A stretch of DNA of 7,679 nt from contig CAYXWM010000085.1 of NCBI GenBank assembly GCA_964468805.1, forward strand, positions 1 to 7,679, in the 5' to 3' direction. Of the stretch, positions 6,153 through 7,679 are shown in pieces. The translations under genes and the position numbers were made by a program. Below the pieces are notes generated by a model. That model had not been told where the DNA came from. It saw nothing but the letters and a program-made list of their open reading frames with translations, and made no database searches. The stretch is from CAYXWM01 sp964468805. GTDB taxonomy: Bacteria > Bacillota > Clostridia > Lachnospirales > WRBF01. The stretch's first letter is position 1; each line of letters begins with the position of its first letter.

Positions 6153-7679
6153 GTGGATAAAAAATTACTGTTCAGTGCAAAAGGTATAACCAAATCCTTC
6201 GCAGGTACACAAGCCTTAAAAGGAGTAGACCTGGATGTATACGAAGGTGAAGTAGTAGCCTTAATAGGTGAAAACGGTGCCGGAAAATCTACCTTCTTGA
6301 AAATACTTATAGGCGTTCAACCGCAGTCTTCCGGCGAAATGTATATGAACGGCGTACCCTTTAAGCCCAAAACTCCCAAAGAAGCAAATGCGGCGGGCAT
6401 AGGAATGGTTTTTCAAGAGCAGTCTCTTATAGTTACGCTTTCCGTGGGACAAAACATATTCTTCGGTCGAGAAAAATTGTTTAAACAATACGGCTTTGTC
6501 AATTGGCCTAAAATGTACGCCGAATCCGATAAGGCTCTTAAAAATATAGGCTGTAACAATATAAATCCAAGAAAAAAAGTAATAGACCTTAATTTTGCCA
6601 CCAGGCAGATGGTAGAAATCGCAAAAGTTGTAAACGTTATTCAATCATCGGGAGCGGAAAAATGTCTGATACTTTTGGACGAACCCACATCCGTACTTAA
6701 CGAGGACGAGGTAAAACAACTCTTTGTAGAAATCCGTAAGCTTACAGCAATGGGACATTCCGTAATATTTGTATCCCATAGGCTTGATGAAATTTTGGAA
6801 ATCTCGGACAGAGTATATGTTTATAAAGATGGCGAAAACGCAGGTAATATGCTTGCAAAAGACGCCGATGAGTCCAAACTTTACGAAATGATGGTAGGCA
6901 GGTCTACCACCACAGAATATTACAAACTGGAACAACAAATAGAACCGGAAAATGACGTAATAATCTCCGCTAAAGATTTAAGCCTTCACGGAGTATTCAA
7001 AAATGTAAATTTTGAACTAAAAAAAGGCGAAATTTTGGGATTCTGCGGTGTGGTAGGTTCCGGTAAGGAAGATATATGCTCCGTAATTTGCGGAGATGAA
7101 AAAGCCACAAGCGGCGAATATTATTTCAAAGGGAAAAAAGTCAATTTTTCAAGCCCCTTCAAGGCTTTAAATAACGGTATTCTTATGATACCCAAGGAAA
7201 GACTTGCAGAGGGTATAGTGGATATGCTTTCCGTGGCTGAAAACATTGCTTTATCCAACGAAAAAAGATTATGCAGCGGATTGCTTTTATCCACTAAAAA
7301 ATTAAAGAATCAAGCCGATGAATGGATTAAAAAATTACGAATAAAAACCACCGGCAGGGATGAATTGCTTATTCAACTTTCCGGAGGAAACCAGCAAAAA
7401 GTTGTTTTTGCCCGTGCCGTAGCCAGTGAATGTGACGTACTTATTTTAAATCACCCCACCAGGGGCGTTGACGTAGGTGCAAAAGAGGAAATTTATTCCT
7501 TTGTTCGCGAAATAGTTAAACATGGTAAATCGGTTATTCTGCTGGGCGATACCCTTGAAGAATGCATAGGGTTGAGCAACAGAATCATCGTTATGAAAGA
7601 CGGATTAATTACAGGTGAATTCAGTGCACCCACAGACAATAAACCTACGCAAGTTGATATTGTAAGCCTAATGATGTAG
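6153..7679 (+). CDS. Sugar ABC importer ATPase with two nucleotide-binding domains (RbsA-like, CUT2)
   Basis: This complete 508-residue protein, the usual length for the family, powers import from the cytoplasmic side. Domain 1 has Walker A GENGAGKST (39-47), Q-loop Gln88, a degenerate signature LNFATRQ (146-152), Walker B and catalytic residues LLDEPTS (Asp176, Glu177) and switch His209. Domain 2 has a divergent Walker A GVVGSGKE (299-306), a canonical signature LSGGNQQ (409-415) and PTRGVDVGAKEEIY. Its Walker B region reads LILNHPTRG, so Asn433-His434 replace the Asp-Glu pair; LLGDTLEE (463-470) stands where the switch His would be. In a head-to-tail arrangement, the intact Walker motifs of domain 1 face the intact signature of domain 2, giving one competent site. 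The other site appears non-hydrolytic. A divergent second Walker A is common in RbsA and MglA, but loss of both Walker B acids is less usual. GTG at 6153 is the start. The stop is the last codon of the window. Confidence 0.96.
   Translation: MDKKLLFSAKGITKSFAGTQALKGVDLDVYEGEVVALIGENGAGKSTFLKILIGVQPQSSGEMYMNGVPFKPKTPKEANAAGIGMVFQEQSLIVTLSVGQNIFFGREKLFKQYGFVNWPKMYAESDKALKNIGCNNINPRKKVIDLNFATRQMVEIAKVVNVIQSSGAEKCLILLDEPTSVLNEDEVKQLFVEIRKLTAMGHSVIFVSHRLDEILEISDRVYVYKDGENAGNMLAKDADESKLYEMMVGRSTTTEYYKLEQQIEPENDVIISAKDLSLHGVFKNVNFELKKGEILGFCGVVGSGKEDICSVICGDEKATSGEYYFKGKKVNFSSPFKALNNGILMIPKERLAEGIVDMLSVAENIALSNEKRLCSGLLLSTKKLKNQADEWIKKLRIKTTGRDELLIQLSGGNQQKVVFARAVASECDVLILNHPTRGVDVGAKEEIYSFVREIVKHGKSVILLGDTLEECIGLSNRIIVMKDGLITGEFSAPTDNKPTQVDIVSLMM

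Noticed and set aside
6153..7679. ATPase as a pseudogene because of its unusual motifs
   Set aside because: The frame is intact at full length and all motifs of the active composite site are present. The changes look like tolerated specialisation.

Overview
The window reads as part of a sugar or polyol uptake-and-catabolism locus, with every gene I can support on the + strand. The order is: the 3' tail of an unidentified gene (to 59), a medium-chain zinc-type dehydrogenase (372-1427), an L-fucose/L-arabinose isomerase-superfamily protein (1500-2936), and a complete CUT2 (ribose/galactose-type) ABC importer. The importer consists of a lipoprotein substrate-binding protein (3328-4527), a permease (5120-6139) and a double-domain ATPase (6153-7679, whose stop codon is the last three bases of the window). 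No RNA gene, transposase, CRISPR array or origin was recognised.

The organism is probably a low-GC Gram-positive bacterium, most likely a clostridium-like member of the Bacillota. All five complete genes have purine-rich Shine-Dalgarno sites 7-9 bases before the start, four of them strong (AAGGAG or AGGAGG type) and the ATPase one weaker (AAGGGG). Two genes start with GTG. The binding protein is a lipoprotein with a Pro/Ala-rich spacer, as expected in a cell without an outer membrane, and the intergenic DNA is strongly AT-rich. This is inference from style, not a taxonomic identification.

The layout suggests one physiological unit. The importer would bring in a monosaccharide or similar polyol, the isomerase would interconvert an aldose and a ketose, and the NAD-type dehydrogenase would oxidise or reduce a hydroxyl or carbonyl group on the same compound or a product. 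No kinase, aldolase or regulator lies inside the window, so the substrate cannot be named. L-fucose, L-arabinose and sulfoquinovose are all handled by members of the isomerase superfamily, but none can be chosen from the sequence.

The two most notable points are these. First, the ATPase has lost the Walker B aspartate and catalytic glutamate of its C-terminal domain (Asn433-His434 in place of Asp-Glu), and its N-terminal signature motif is also eroded. Both changes fall on the same composite ATP site, so the transporter probably hydrolyses ATP at one site only. Second, every intergenic gap over 50 bases (60-371, 1428-1499, 2937-3327, 4528-5119) carries long inverted repeats. Several are perfect over 11-15 bp, and none is followed by the T-run of a normal terminator. 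They differ in sequence and look like mRNA processing, stabilising or regulatory structures, or remnants of small mobile repeats.
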